A stretch of DNA of 64,000 bases from Fasciola hepatica (GCA_948099385.1 CANUEZ040000180.1:4189501-4253500), one strand, 5' to 3'; positions 32,570-43,960 are shown, counted from the first letter of the stretch. The notes: a model not told the origin generated them from the letters alone. Numbers and translations: made by a program.

Positions 32570-33780
32570 TACCCATACAACCCCCCCCCCCACTGCGCTC
32601 ATTCGCGGTATTACTGGACATTGGCTTTCACTACTGAATGAGAATACACTAATAGTTTGTTTGGAGAGCGACTATACCCCAGTAAGACACTTGATTTCCA
32701 TAAACAGTCCATCGATTCCAGGTTCCGAGGCCCTGCGTGGCTTGAAGCATTCGATGACCCTGAAAACGATGTCCGACAACGCAGTGGATTTGCTTGTTCT
32801 TCAGCAGTTGATCGCACAATGCTCTAACGACAAAGGTGGCATGACGGTTGAGCCCGCGAAGTTAGGAGTGGATGGTGATCCGATAGTCATGAAACGCCGA
32901 GCGTTGCCGTACGGACAGAGAGATGGCTTTCTGAAAGTGCTCACCAAAATGGAGCAAGAAGGTGTCATTGTGTTTGCGACCCTAATTCCGGCAGCGATAA
33001 AGAGCAGCCTACAGGCAATCCAGATTTATAGTGCTCACCGACTGACCTTGAAATGCGCGGCAACCACGGTGGAACCTGAGGGCTTCATGACCTGGTTGAT
33101 GCTCGCTTACAGATTCCGCTGCACATAGGGTCCAAACCCCTGACGGCCATTAGCACGTTTCTTGCCGTTTGGTTTGCGCGTGCCATCTGGGGTATCCCAG
33201 ATTGCAACAGACGAAAAGCTGCGTGATACGGAGGGGGTTGTAACAAATGAAGATGAAGTGCTCATTTTCTGGCCCACGATTGAATAACACGGCCACCGAT
33301 CGCGAAAGTTACTAGAGAAGTTCGCGAAAAGAAATGTATCGATCAAAGCTTCTAAGTGCAAGTTCTGCGTTAACGAATTAGATTTCCTCGGCTGCATTGT
33401 CAGTGCAAAAGGATACCGACCCGATCAAGATAGTTTCAAACCCCCAGTTGGAGTCAAGTCATCGAAAAATCCGGCACACTTACGATCAATTCTTGAGAGC
33501 ATTCAGTACTCCCACAGGTTCGTTCCGGACTTTGCAACAGGAGCCCAACTATCGTTTCTGGTTCAGTCTTCCTATGTGTGGCGGTGGAACGAACAGTAGT
33601 AGAAGACAGTACGTGGTCTCTTTCAGAATACCATTGACCCACCGACACTAGCCACATTTGCGCCATCTAAGCCGACTACGTCGATCGCTGATGTGTCCGA
33701 AGTGGGAATGGGAGCTGTTCTAAAACGACTTGTCGACAAAAAGTACGAGTCCTGGTCATGGTTAAGTCTGTCCAACGGTT
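32570..33780 (+). pseudogene. Gypsy reverse transcriptase and RNase H start
   Basis: Continuation of the Gypsy element cut at 31,195. The frame at 32,661-33,050 reads KLGVDGDPIVMKRRALPYGQ, RDGFLKVLTKMEQEGVI (RT entry). Later, frame-shifted blocks give LQIPLHIGSKPLTAI, RNVSIKASKCKF and NELDFLGCIVSAKGYRPD (thumb), then FRTLQQEPNY/RFVPDFATGAQLS and the start of RNase H (IADVSEVGMGAVLKRL). The YxDD region lies in a badly shifted part near 33,190-33,260 and cannot be read. Multiple stops show it is inactive. Confidence 0.8.
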
Positions 33781-34410
33781 CGCTGAACAACCAAACGAAT
33801 AATTGACCCCAAGCCGTTTAGATAGCGCCTCAGACCCTCAGAGCAACACGTGGTCAAAGTCGGTACGGAACCCAAACCAAAACGAGAATGTTCTGCGGAT
33901 TCTACGGTGCTATTCGTGAGTTAAAATTTAAATGCAGTGACAATGAGCGTTTGACACTGTTCAGCCGAAAGGTAGTCAAAGTCGGAACAAAACCTCGTTC
34001 AAATAGAGAAAATGTCCAAACAGAACAGGTAGAAAGTACCTGTCCTGCAGTCCAAAGAATGCAGTAAATTCTTTACGCCTGGTCAGGCTCGAAGAACAAT
34101 TTCCTGGGCGTGGGGCCGAAACATTCAACGCGAACGAGCTTCACGTCCACGGCCCGTCAGCGTGAGCGATAAAGTGAGGCCAAGCCGCAATAAAACAAAC
34201 TGTCTTGAGTCACTGCGGCTCATTAATATACTGAATGTCCACAAAGTTATTTCACAAAGAAAGCGTGACCAAGAGGGAGAAAAGAGCAAAAGCCTCGGTA
34301 GTAGAAAGGATGGCGGCCACGAAATAGCATCACCAAGGGGAAGGTAAACATAGATATAATACAAAATGCGTAGGGAAAATATATAATGGTAACAGGTGGG
34401 GAATTTTTAA
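33781..34410. other. Unresolved insertion inside Gypsy RNase H
   Basis: RNase H blocks stop near 33,770 and resume near 34,430, so this ~630-bp stretch appears inserted. It contains a TTCTACGGTGCTATTCG stretch loosely like the BEL LTR, but not enough to assign it. No open frame of note. Confidence 0.35.
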
Positions 34411-34800
34411 TGATTTACGATGCTATACTGGACGGCTGTCTAGTCCTCTGCATCTCGCGTCCTCTCAATAATGCAGAGAGGGGTTACATCCGGACACAGC
34501 AGGAAGCTTTGCCCCTTTTTCTGGGTGGTACGCCGACCACACGGCTACCAATTAGACTTATGTTTACGACTGTAGCCGACCACCAAACCCTTCAGTTTCT
34601 ATGTATCACAAACGAACCCATCACCAAATCCACGGCTGCCATGATCAAGCGGTGGAGGATTGCTTGGCAGCCTATGAACATGAAATCCTGCATCGACCGG
34701 GTTACAGAATCCCGCGGGTGGCCTTCCTGTCCCGTTACTCACGGTTAGCAGCGGCAGATCGACGCCATTTTATTTCGCCGGCTGCGCCTTCTCGAGGAAA
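34411..34800 (+). pseudogene. Gypsy RNase H C-terminal part
   Basis: Frame 34,386-34,748 reads SRPLNNAERGYIRTQQEALP, then TTVADHQTLQFLC (the TDH box as ADH), then MIKRWRIA, with the next frame giving YEHEILHRPGYRIPRVAFLS. This is the second half of Gypsy RNase H and the link to integrase, plus strand, in the same element as 30,418-33,780. Integrase is absent; a LINE tail starts instead at about 34,820. Confidence 0.85.
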
Positions 34801-34819
34801 GAATTAGGCAAGCAGTCAA

Positions 34820-35010
34820 AGCGATAACTCTCTTCAGTGATTAAGGAACACTCAAGGCTGGGCATACTATCCAATAATTTCACGAATAGGCTTGTACCTA
34901 TGTGGAATAGACAGCCAGAGGATGCCGTTGGATGCGGTAAAGTATCAATTTTGAACAAGGTACGAGATTCACTCCGGAACACAGCTTTCCCAGTGCAAGC
35001 TGTTTGAATA
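34820..35010 (+). pseudogene. LINE reverse transcriptase C-terminal end
   Basis: Reading FTNRLVPMWNRQPEDAV followed by ILNKVRDSLRNTAFP and a stop. This matches the usual 'FF..RVV..WN.LPE.VV.A.SV..FK..LD' end of CR1/jockey-like RTs. A similar sequence follows the LINE insertion at 42,376-42,500. It forms the left target flank of the BEL element at 35,073. Confidence 0.55.
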
Positions 35011-35072
35011 AGGGGTGAGATAAAGGGCCCTTGGTATTTTTGTCGACGAACTTATGTCTTCGGAGGTGATAC

Positions 35073-35438
35073 TGTAAGGGTTATTTCCATCGTGAGTACC
35101 AAAGAGCACAAATAACGAATCCAAAAGTTAGAAGTAGAGTGATTCGTTGATTCTACAGTACTGAATTAACAAATTATATGCATATAAATATGTACAAACC
35201 TCAGCTGTACGGCCACAAAGTTTAGGAACAAAGACCAGAGTTCAACGAAGGTCACTATCAGGTACCACCGTCACCACAGTCCGTGTTCGAATCAAAGGCA
35301 TGCCACGGCACGTGAGCAAAATGTCAACAAATGTCCACGTGCAGTGGATGATGCGTGCTGTGCTTGTTTGGGGGTCAACAAGATAAAGAGCATGGTCTCG
35401 AAAATACAATGTGAAAACGGCTGAGGAGAACTTCCACA
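35073..35438 (-). repeat. 3' LTR of the minus-strand BEL element
   Basis: On the minus strand it runs from TGTGGAAG to CCCTTACA. It is nearly identical to 39,161-39,509, with small differences such as GAATCCAAAAG versus GAATTCCAAAG. Confidence 0.85.
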
Positions 35439-35559
35439 CGTGTAGGTTACACGGCCCACCAAGTTCTCTCATGAAACGCTCAACACCCAAGGAGTAGATA
35501 GGGGTACTCATTTTCCCTAACCTACCCAGACCCTAAAACCAGTGCATAAGTCGGTCGCC

Positions 35560-36470
35560 ATGGGCTTCATCTACAGTGGGCCAGCCACACACGCGTTTGC
35601 AGGTTTTCCTGAGAATATTTTCTATGCACCTATGTCTCGAGAATTTTAGCGAAAATAGTACAGACTTTGTTGGGGCCCAAAAGGTATTAAAGAACCTAAT
35701 GGAAAACTGGTCTATTGACAAGACCATTGACAGACTGTTGCAACGGGGTGTGCAGTGGCACTTCAATCCCCCTCAAGCTAGTCTCCTTGGTGGTGTATAG
35801 AAGATCATGGTGAGCTCGGTTAGGGGAGTACTTCTTCCAGTTTGTGACGAACAGCCGATGGCTGACGAAATATCGCTGAAATTTCTTACGGAAAGTAAAC
35901 GGATAATAAACGGACGACCATTAGTATCTATACCTCGGGCTGTAGTGAAATGCTAGAGCTCACCCCCAATGACTTACTTATCCTGAGGGTGAACCCACGA
36001 GGTACTCCGACGAACTTGTTGCGAGGTAGAACGGTTCGTCATTGGAGGCAGGCAAACCACCTTACATCTGTGTCTTGGAAGAGGTGGACCAGGGAATATC
36101 TTCCACTAACAAAACAGCTGCAGAAGTGGATAGCTTGAGAATGCAACTTCAGATCGGTCGGCATAGTGCTACTAGTTTCGGAGGCTTTGTTGCGTGGCCG
36201 GTGGCCAATCGGAGTTATCGAAAGCATCTCATCTTCGGACGGCGGCTTGGTAGGAAAGGCAACAGCGAGAACTAATGAAAGATTAGTGCTCCGTGGCATC
36301 GGAAGGATTTGTCCTATCAAAGGTGAACTGCACACTGGGGGTGTAATTTCAACAGCCAACTCCCCCCAAGTAGGAGGCGGCTGTTCGGATCGTCCAAACC
36401 GGGGGGACCATTCACAGTTGAGCCACCTGTCCAACTGGAAGTTGCTACTGACGGCAATGAGTTTCAGATA
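35560..36470 (+). pseudogene. BEL/Pao integrase and DUF5641-type C-terminus
   Basis: Plus-strand blocks in order: FSENSTDFVGAQKVLKNL, WSIDKTIDRLLQRGVQWHFN, PPQASLLGGV, EISLKFLTESKRIINGRPL, ELTPNDLLILRVNPRGT, HWRQANHLTSVSWKRWTREY and LLRGRWPIGVIESISSSDG, ending near RICPIKGEL. This is the BEL/Pao integrase second half and its conserved C-terminal domain, which ends 'GRWP.G.V.E....DG..R.V.V.T...'. It is spread over three frames. A PPT and LTR follow at 36,545-36,970, so this is the 3' end of a separate plus-strand element lying inside the minus-strand one. Confidence 0.85.
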
Positions 36471-36557
36471 GAGGGGAACCGTAGGGACAGCCGATGCGTG
36501 AGGCCGACCACACCAAGCGGTGCGTAAGTAAAACCCTGGTCGGAGTTTGGGGGCCAG

Positions 36558-36970
36558 TGTAAAGGGGTTCAGAAAACCCCGTTCCGTTCAGCAGCATCCA
36601 TGTTACAAACAACGTTTTTCAATTGCATGAACTATCTTTGCCGGAATTTCGATTGTTTGCTTTTGCCCTCAATCCTTGTCACAATTTAGACTCTTGCCGT
36701 TGCCTCGAGCGTGAGTCACTCAGCTTGAACTTCTTTGTGACTGTATTTGGTAATTTCATCTTCATCTAACCCATTTCTGTAAGTCAGCTGCAAACGTCGA
36801 TTTGTTGTTCAATTCGGGGCGTAAGAGCCCAGAAGGAACACTGTTGAGGTTTGATTATAGTAAAGTTACTTAATTTTTTCTAAATAGTACCGTAGCTGTT
36901 TGAAATCGCCTTTGTTTTGAGTTGTGTCGAAATTGGTTGCTACGCGTCGTTCGGAAGTTCTAATGGCTAG
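36558..36970 (+). repeat. Diverged BEL LTR, plus strand
   Basis: Starts TGTAAAGGGGTT right after a purine-rich GGAGTTTGGGGGCCAG tract. Near its end AATAGTACCGTAGCTGTTTG and GGTTGCTACGCGTCGTTCGG match the array LTR in order (TTTAGTACCGTAGAAGC, GGCTACGCGTTGCTCG). The exact 3' end is decayed. Confidence 0.65.
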
Positions 36971-37089
36971 AATTTATCCCAAATCTATTTCATGTTGAAT
37001 GGCCCTCATATAGTCTATCCTTAATTGTGGTATTCGTAATAGCCCGTTTTTTAAGAACCATGTTCTTTTCATATCCATTTCTCGTCTGT

Positions 37090-38000
37090 TCAGCATTGGT
37101 TCCATGTTGACCCTCCTCGAGGCAGGCACCTCGGGGTGATCTTTACGTACTTAGCTTTCTCGGCTACCGTTTTCGGAGCTGACCTATTTCCGCGTGATGG
37201 GGCATCTCTATCAATACCAGAGCCTCCAAATCCGGCGTCATACAGCAGTAGGAATGCTTGTCGAATGCTCACCGTTTCCTCTGAAGTGCAGTTGACTCCG
37301 ATCTGTTTGCCGTGTCTTCTGTTTGTACTGACATATGTGGTCCAACCGAATATTTTGTGTACTGCATACGGTACTTCTGGGCTTCTTGTTCTTTGATCCA
37401 GGATCCGATGTGCTTCCGGCACATCACAACCGATCAGCAGATCCATTTCGTTATTTCGCCGCTCCCCGATTGTGACCCGGTAGAGTTGCGGCCGCTGGGT
37501 CAGAATAGTTTGCACTGACTGAGGCACTGTCATCGGCAGATCCTTTATGGCGAGTGGTTCTAGAGTTTCTGCTCTATCGTTGTTGACCAAGGAAACGAGT
37601 CGTAGGTGTGGTTTGGTCGATTGAATTATATTGGTGTCACTCTCTGTGTTCACCGCTAACGAAGACTGATCCCCCTTGGTACCATATCTATCGGCAAGTT
37701 CCTTCCTCATCAGAGCGGTTTACAAGCCACTACCTACAAAGGCCAACGCTCTGGTCATTCCACCTGGGGTTTCTGTGCAGACTGCCATCGGCCCCAAGCA
37801 AATGGGCTTGGTAATAAAGCGAGACAGTAAGCAGACCACACTTGGCTTCAGGACTTCTTCGGCATTAAGTTTCATGGGTTTGTGCAGTAGGTAATGATGC
37901 TTTCAGTTGTATCCCTCCGGACTACAACTTGTTTTTGCTCGGCCCACCACTGCTCGATAAGAATTGGTGAGACAATCAAAGCACGCGCCCAGTCTTTTAG
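37090..38000 (-). pseudogene. BEL/Pao protease region (DUF1758-like)
   Basis: The minus-strand frame 37,090-37,710 reads TKPHLRLVSLVNNDRAETLE, LYRVTIGERRNNEMDLLIGC, DVPEAHRILDQ and PYAVHKIFGWTTY. It is directly homologous to the array polyprotein around residues 430-490 (NILIGCNVPEAHWVLEQ and ILGWTLLGP). The DTGS active site itself was not readable upstream. Frameshifts isolate it from gag. Confidence 0.8.
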
Positions 38001-38199
38001 TCATTTCTAGTCGTTCGTCGAGTCTACGCTACGGAAGCGAGGACATGCCACTAGGCGACGAAGCAAGCCATAAACTTTACATACCAGCAAATTTTCACCT
38101 CCGCTGGATAGTACTTGTGTTTGCCCGTGGTTGGCCTCTACTTGGCTCCATGGTCCAGCTTTATTTCGTCGCAGCCCTAGGTAGCTTGCTTGCCTTGCG

Positions 38200-39136
38200 C
38201 ACAGGTTGACCGGAAAGACTGCTCGTTATTCAGGCATGATGGTCTATAAACTGCGTTAGGTCTTCAAAAGTGGTTTCTTGCCCAAACCCGCTGATCCCCT
38301 CGACCTCCTCAGTCCATCCGCTCTGTCATTCCGAGGGCAAACTGCGCACCATGGTTTCCGATGTGCGAAGTTCGTTCACGTCCGATCAATAAACCAGGTG
38401 ATTCAGAGTGATGTTGCGGTTCTGCATCGTTATCACCAGACTGACTAGAGAATCTGACTCGCATCTGGAAAGCCTTGCCTCTTATGGTACACCATCGATC
38501 AAGTTCCGAGAGATTTTAAATAGTTGCCCCAACCAGGTTCTTCAGAACCTCACGTACTTGGGTGCAACTCTGTTCGGGATGCAGCATCGAGCACCCGTCG
38601 ATCGCGCCCCTGGATCTCCCACGGCACCAACGTAGCAGATACAAGAACCTCTGCCCTGGATCAGATACTCTCCTCTCTACAGTTCTCGCTGTGCTTATTG
38701 AATTTGCAGGACTGTTCTACGCTTCCATGAAATGGAGACAACTCCATTTATGGTAATTCAACTGCGTGTGTTCCGCTGGCACAAGTCGTTTTCAATCTTT
38801 CCTTGGAATGCTTAGGCTGAATGGTCGTATGCGCCGCTTTTTCTAAGAAAACCTCTCGCTCCCGTCTTCGAAGCTTTTCTTTACTGGCTGACTCATCTTA
38901 TTTCTTAGGCTGCCCCAGCTGGTTTTCTAATTTCGTTATCCTCATTTTATTGATATCATCACTATTATATCCTTCATCATTGGCTGAAATACACGAAGTT
39001 GCACTGACAGCATAGTAGACCCAACAATATCCGAAGAATCAGTATCACCAAAAACTACCCCAGGGAATTGCCGGGTTACTTCTTGTCCAGCTTCGGTTTG
39101 CTTTTGTCCTCTCCTTTGCATTTCCAATTGATTTCT
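38200..39136 (-). pseudogene. BEL/Pao gag, decayed
   Basis: Starts on the minus strand near 39,136 with EMQRRGQKQTEAGQEVTRQF, matching EMPRRGSKDLFRQQEITRQV of the array gag. It then shifts frame and continues with INKMRITKLENQLGQ, the short coiled coil also present in the array. Further frames down to 38,200 show a DUF1759-like capsid in pieces. Broken by many stops. Confidence 0.75.
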
Positions 39137-39160
39137 TCGTGAATAGTCTAAGCTGAGTAC

Positions 39161-39892
39161 TGCAGCGGTTATTCCGATCGTGAGTACCAAAGAGCACAAA
39201 TAACGAATTCCAAAGTTAGAAGTAGAGTGATTCGTTGATTCTACAGTACTGAATTAACAAATTATATGCATATAAATATGTACAAACCTCAGCTGTACGG
39301 CCACAAAGTTTAGGAACAAAGACCAGAGTTCAACGAAGGTCACTATCAGGTACCACCGTCACCACAGTCCGTGTTCGAATCAAAGGCATGCCACGGCACG
39401 TGAGCAAAATGTCAACAAATGTCCACGTGCAGTGGATGATGCGTGCTGTGCTTGTTTGAGGGTCAACAAGATAAAAAGCGTAGTCCCAACAGTATCAGCA
39501 TGTGACAACTGTAAAGAAGAAATATTGAAAGTCCTTCCAAATATTCTACTTGCTTTGGGAAGTTGACTATATTTTCATTACTTTGAAAAGCTCGTCCATA
39601 CACCACACTTTTGCACTTTTGTTTGTTCATGTGGGACGTTTGAATTTGGTCTCGTACCGTTTCTGACTGCCGTGCTTCGGCCACGGGGCTTTGAACCTTT
39701 GGGTTCTACTGGTAAGCTCATTTAGCCGCATACATGGGGTTTGTATATATTTTAACCTTTTGTGAATTTCAATTTAGTACCGTAGAAACTACGAATCAAT
39801 CTTGTTCTGGTTTTGGGATCCGTTTGAATTGGCTACGCGTTGCTCGATTAACGAGGATCGACTTACAACAACGGATGAGAAGGATTTCCACA
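39161..39892 (-). repeat. 5' LTR of the minus-strand BEL element, split by a solo LTR
   Basis: LTR sequence occupies 39,161-39,509 and resumes at 39,873-39,892 (GGATGAGAAGGATTTCCACA versus GGCTGAGGAGAACTTCCACA in the other LTR). Between them lies the solo LTR and one copy of its ACAAC duplication. Confidence 0.8.
39510..39867 (+). repeat. Solo LTR of the array BEL family, perfect target duplication
   Basis: 358 bp, from TGTAAAGAAGAAATATTG to GATCGACTTACA, close to the 359-bp array LTRs. Flanked by ACAAC at 39,505-39,509 and at 39,868-39,872. It is inserted inside the LTR of another BEL element. Confidence 0.93.
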
Positions 39893-40440
39893 CATGTGCT
39901 TTGCAGACCTTCCAGAGAGACCGCAAACCTAGACTATTCCGCACTACACAACCTACTTGATCAGCCGAACTCCCCAAAACTAAATACTAATAACAGTATC
40001 TCGCCGGTTCTTTTTAATAGCCGATTCATCGTAAATACAGTTTGGCACTCGCGATATCCGGCCACTTCCAGCAACGGCTAAGGAAGATTTTTATGCTTAA
40101 ACTGCCTCGCATGTTCTGCCTTTCAGGTAAAACAAAACTCGCAGTGGTGGTGGCCAAGAAAGCTCGCTGACGACACAAAGATCTGTAGACACGATTAATC
40201 TTGGCCCCTTTCGGTCTGGGCAACCTGAACCTCTCGAGGCAAAGTGTCTCTCGCAGTTGACGCGCAATGAAGTTTTCCGTTTCCCTTTCTTTTCTAGTGG
40301 GGATCCGAAGAGGTACGCCGTGCACTGAATGGTGCGTAGCTGGTGTGCATAACGTCGAAACAATTTCGGACTCTATTGGCCGCGGCCACTACCTGTCCTG
40401 CGCAAACTGAACTGGACTGAACCATGGCACAAGCCCTGCA
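39893..40440. other. No recognisable feature
   Basis: Minus-strand frames at 40,026-40,363 overlap one another and resemble no family. It is probably the degraded upstream part of the LINE that becomes readable at about 40,445. Confidence 0.3.
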
Positions 40441-40444
40441 ATGG

Positions 40445-41385
40445 AAAGCAAAGTAGGATTATAAGAATAAACTAGTCAACAATGTGAAAGCAGACCGAAA
40501 GAAGTGCTTCGCTTATGTGCGGTCGAAGAAAACAGCTCATGAAAGCGTAGAGACCTTGGAGGTGTCTAGAGGAAGCACTGCCCTCGATAATTAAGACAAG
40601 GCAGAAACCCTACTTGCTGTCCTTAAGAGGGTGTATAGCCGAGACAGTATGCTTAGTGCGGCGGGATCAGATATAGGGAGTACTCCAGTGCCTAAGGAGC
40701 CTGTAAGTGAGGACGACATGGGCAAAGAACTCAGATCTCTTCCCAGGCATAAAGCATCCGGACCGGATACAATCCACCGGGCGATTGTTCAACCCCTTTT
40801 AGATATCTTATCTGAGGTTATTACCCGGCGGTATGAAGAGTCTCTATGAGTGGGTGAGGTGCCGGGGGATTAGAGTAAAGCCATTGTTGCTGCCACACAT
40901 AAGGCAGGATCCAGACAGGAGGCGGAGACTTGTAGACCGGTCAGCCCAACATCAGTGTTGTGCAGGTGCTTGGAACGTTTAATCAGAGAGCAGTTGTGCC
41001 TGCTTCGGACTAATATCGACCTACTGACAACTGCACAACTTGGGTTTGTTAAAAAGATCGTGTTTCACAAACCTACTGATGTTCCTAGATGGAACCACAA
41101 CATGAATAGATGAAGGTAAGATGGCGGTGGTTTGTTATTAGGATTTCAGTCACGCTTTCGGCTCTGTGAGTTATCGCCTGCTGGAATATAAATTACAGAC
41201 CTTTGGGGTAAACGGATGAGCAAGAGACTGGGTGGGACACTTTATAAAGAATCGTAACTTCTGTGTCTAGGTGGACGATTATCTACCGAGACCGGAGAGG
41301 GTTACCAGTGGTGTGCTGCAGCGTTCAGTACTGGGGCCTTTGCTCTCGCTCCTGTAAACAAATGACCTAGCGGCCACTTCTTTCA
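40445..41385 (+). pseudogene. LINE reverse transcriptase (CR1/jockey-like), interrupted
   Basis: Plus-strand blocks: NNVKADRKKCFAYVRSKK (linker), EPVSEDDMGKELRSLPRHKA, SGPDTIHRAIVQPL, YEESLxVGEVPGD, AIVAATHKAGSRQEAETCRP, VSPTSVLCRCLERLIREQL, a degraded QHGF block, CYxDFSHAFGSVSYRLLEYK (motif A, Asp kept), VTSGVLQRSVLGPLLSLL (motif B), then NDLAAT, where an unrelated LINE tail is inserted. At least five frameshifts or stops. The copy is 5'-truncated; no endonuclease was seen. Confidence 0.88.
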
Positions 41386-42338
41386 CTACCACTTTAGAAA
41401 CCACGATTCAGGTGTGTAGTCCATTTGGTTTGCCATACACTCCGCCCATATCCAGCTGCCGAACTCCGCAAACCTACTCATCGGTCGTTTTGTGTATTTC
41501 CTTTCCGGTGCTCTGCTCCAATAGATCATCCTAGACACCCCCAATCCTTGATACACTCTTTTCACCACCTGTAGTCCTTTGCTAGGGAATATCGGTATGT
41601 AAATACTTACCTGTCATTTGGTTGATCATCTGTTTTGCAAGCCAGGTTTCTGCCACTATCGTAGCTACGCACCATACATCGATTTCTGACCAGTCCCCAG
41701 TTTCACATTGATGCACTATATTCCCTTCTTCGGAAATCAAACAATCCACTCAAAGCCTGCATGATTCTATCCGGTCACTTCTATCACCACCACGTTTGCA
41801 ACCACGGTCCAGTGTATTGTCCGTTCGTTATACAACTGGCCCAACCGATATACGGTCATTGAACTTCACAAATGAAATTCTCGACTGATTTTTCTTGTTC
41901 ATTATGTGTAATGCCACCTTCATTTCATCGTCTAATCTTACATCGCAAACCTTCTCATACATTGCATGGCTCCATTGCCTGAACGAGTCGCCTTCGGGGA
42001 TGTTTCCTTTTCACGGTAACAATGTATGGTTCTCCGGCAGGAAGTCTTCCTTCCCTAGGATTTGTGTGAATCTTTACTATTCCCCATCCACTCCACATTT
42101 TGGCAGAACAATTGCACCATACCTTCGGCCAGCTTGATCACCGGACTTTGAGTTTGAACTTCCCGGGCGGCACCACAGAAATGGACTTGAATGCTTTCTG
42201 TTACATTCAGTGGCGTGCACATAATTGTACAATCCACCTGAAAATCTGAGTCAGCTTTCGACCGTACTGTTTGATCTTGCGTTGCAGCACGCTCCGGAGC
42301 TATCCAAAATAAACTATTATTATCATTAATAACATTAC

Positions 42339-42375
<37 letters not shown>
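41386..42375 (+). mobile_element. 5'-truncated LINE 3' UTR insertion with hairpin and (ATT)n tail
   Basis: Pyrimidine-rich sequence with no coding sense. It includes an internal repeated motif (41,390-41,470 resembles 41,775-41,850). It ends with a GCTCCGGAGC palindrome at 42,291-42,300, then AAAATAAACTATTATTATC and a long (ATT)n run to 42,375. It interrupts the RT of the flanking LINE right after motif B. Confidence 0.7.
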
Positions 42376-42760
42376 GAGAAGGTCCTAGATTCACGCCGGA
42401 ACACTGCGTTCCCAGAGCTAGCTGTGTGAATGAGTGGTTAGGTAATGAGCCCCTAGCATTTCGGTCAATGAACTCATGTCTGTGAAGGTGGTACCCCCTC
42501 GCAACTTCTGTTTTCCAGACAAAATATTCAATGCACAGTGTTGGAGGCTCGATTGGTCTCGGCAACTTTCGTCTTTTGGAAACCTTACTGCCTTACACCG
42601 GCGGTGCAGTTGTCTCCCTTGTTAAGTGTAGCTGTTTTTAAAAGTTTTAGAACACACAGCCAGTCTCCCCCCCCCCATTAGATCCAACTTTTATCTGCAC
42701 TGATTTGGCCCTAAATAGCGTCATTTCCCCCCGCCATTGATATAACCACTTCTTCAGGCG
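42376..42760 (+). other. 3' end of the interrupted LINE, then unassigned sequence
   Basis: Reading EKVLDSRRNTAFPELAV directly after the (ATT)n run, homologous at DNA level over ~120 bp to 34,950-35,072, where it follows an RT C-terminus. It is taken as the end of the LINE interrupted at 41,385. A C-rich run lies near 42,667. Nothing else was recognised to 42,760. Confidence 0.5.
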
Positions 42761-42769
42761 AGGCTTCTT

Positions 42770-43960
42770 TCCTCATGATGCAAAGTGATTCACCCTCGGT
42801 GGCCAGTGTCTCTTTCCCTATTCCGAGCAAGACGGTCCTTCGTGATGTGCTGGCAAGGAATGCACTGAAGTGTGCAGTCTAAGGTCAAGCTGTAGAGATA
42901 GTTGAGCATAAGGCCACTTTTCGCACCCTTAAAAATGAATTAACAGGCCTGAGGAGCTTGGTTGTCAAATCTCTCCCGGTTTCCCAGGCAGCCGATCAGG
43001 TGTGTAGACTACCTGAGCAGCAAACTCTCGATGTCGCCAAGATTTTCCATGACACCGAGAAAGGCTCCAGACGAGTCAGCCTTTGGAGTCGCTTTGTCAA
43101 CTTGGATCATCCTCAGGACACCTATGCTCAGGTGTTTAACCGTCTTAAGCACCCTCTCCCGCCTAAAAGTCGGTCCACTTGGCTGGTAACCAAAAGCACC
43201 AACCGAGTACATGGCATTCTAATTGGAGTGGGCTCTGCAGAGGCAGCCAAATGAATTGTTCCGTCAACCGCAAAGCTCAAGGAGGAAATAAAAGGGCATC
43301 CATTGACAAACCACCACATCCAAGGCTCCGCGGTCAGAAGGCCAAACCAGCAGCTCCGCAAAAAGCCGATCCCAAGCTCACAGTGCTGCCCGTTGTGAAG
43401 GTAACTCATCTTGAGGATCGAGCTCCATGTCCATCATCGGTTTCTTCCCTGCCCGCTCCATCTCCTGTCGCGGAAATTACCTCCAGTGGTAGACCTAGTG
43501 CTGTTAAACATCTGACGCTTACAAAGAGTTCCCCAGACCCCAGCTTTCCTAATAAGTCCGTATTCACAGACTAGACTCACCAGTCCTCGAGCCCAGACAC
43601 AAAAGTGCAACCCGTTTCTGCTGGAAGCTGCAGTGAGCAGGTTAAAGCACCAGAAGGGGTCTCTTGTGCGGTCAGGCAAAACAGAATCACAAGCAAGAGA
43701 ACTCAGAGCAGTGAATCAGGCAGTACACACAATGATGAACCAGAAAAAGCATCCCACCCTTTTTTAGAGGCCGAAAGACGTGGACCGTCCGCCTGGTATG
43801 ATACCGCCCAGGTTACTAGACGTCAAAGCTTACCAGCCCCCCCCCCCCTCCCCAATAGTCTGTTTACTCTCTAGCCACCCAATATCTCCAGCCCCCGACT
43901 CCCTCAGGACCTCCTTTCTACTCCCAACTCTCCCTCTTCCCCCCTCAAACCCAAAATCCG
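42770..43960 (+). pseudogene. LINE ORF1-like region
   Basis: The clearest frame (42,958-43,254) reads KGSRRVSLWSRFVNLDHPQD, then YAQVFNRLKHPLPPKS, then WLVTKSTNRVHGILIGVG. Downstream is a proline-, serine- and lysine-rich low-complexity stretch in shifting frames to about 43,960, where the endonuclease of the same element begins. Position and composition fit the first open frame (RNA-binding protein) of a CR1/L2-like LINE. No zinc finger is visible. The family assignment is by context only. Confidence 0.5.

Larger units (their letters stand above)
35073..39892 (-). mobile_element. BEL/Pao element, minus strand, with nested insertions
   Basis: Bounded by a pair of LTRs of about 366 bp: 35,073-35,438 and 39,161-39,892, the latter containing a 358-bp solo LTR plus its target duplication. 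The two LTRs differ at only a few positions across 300 bp. On the minus strand gag follows the 5' LTR (39,136-38,200), then protease (38,000-37,090). The expected RT and integrase are missing. In their place lies a plus-strand BEL integrase plus LTR (35,560-36,970). No matching target duplication was found. Confidence 0.8.

Noticed and set aside
37736..38160. Plus-strand frames (37,676-38,209) as genes
   Set aside because: They are antisense shadows of the minus-strand BEL gag/protease region.
35073..39892. 5-bp target duplication for the minus-strand BEL element
   Set aside because: Left flank GATAC and right flank CATGT do not match, so no duplication is claimed.
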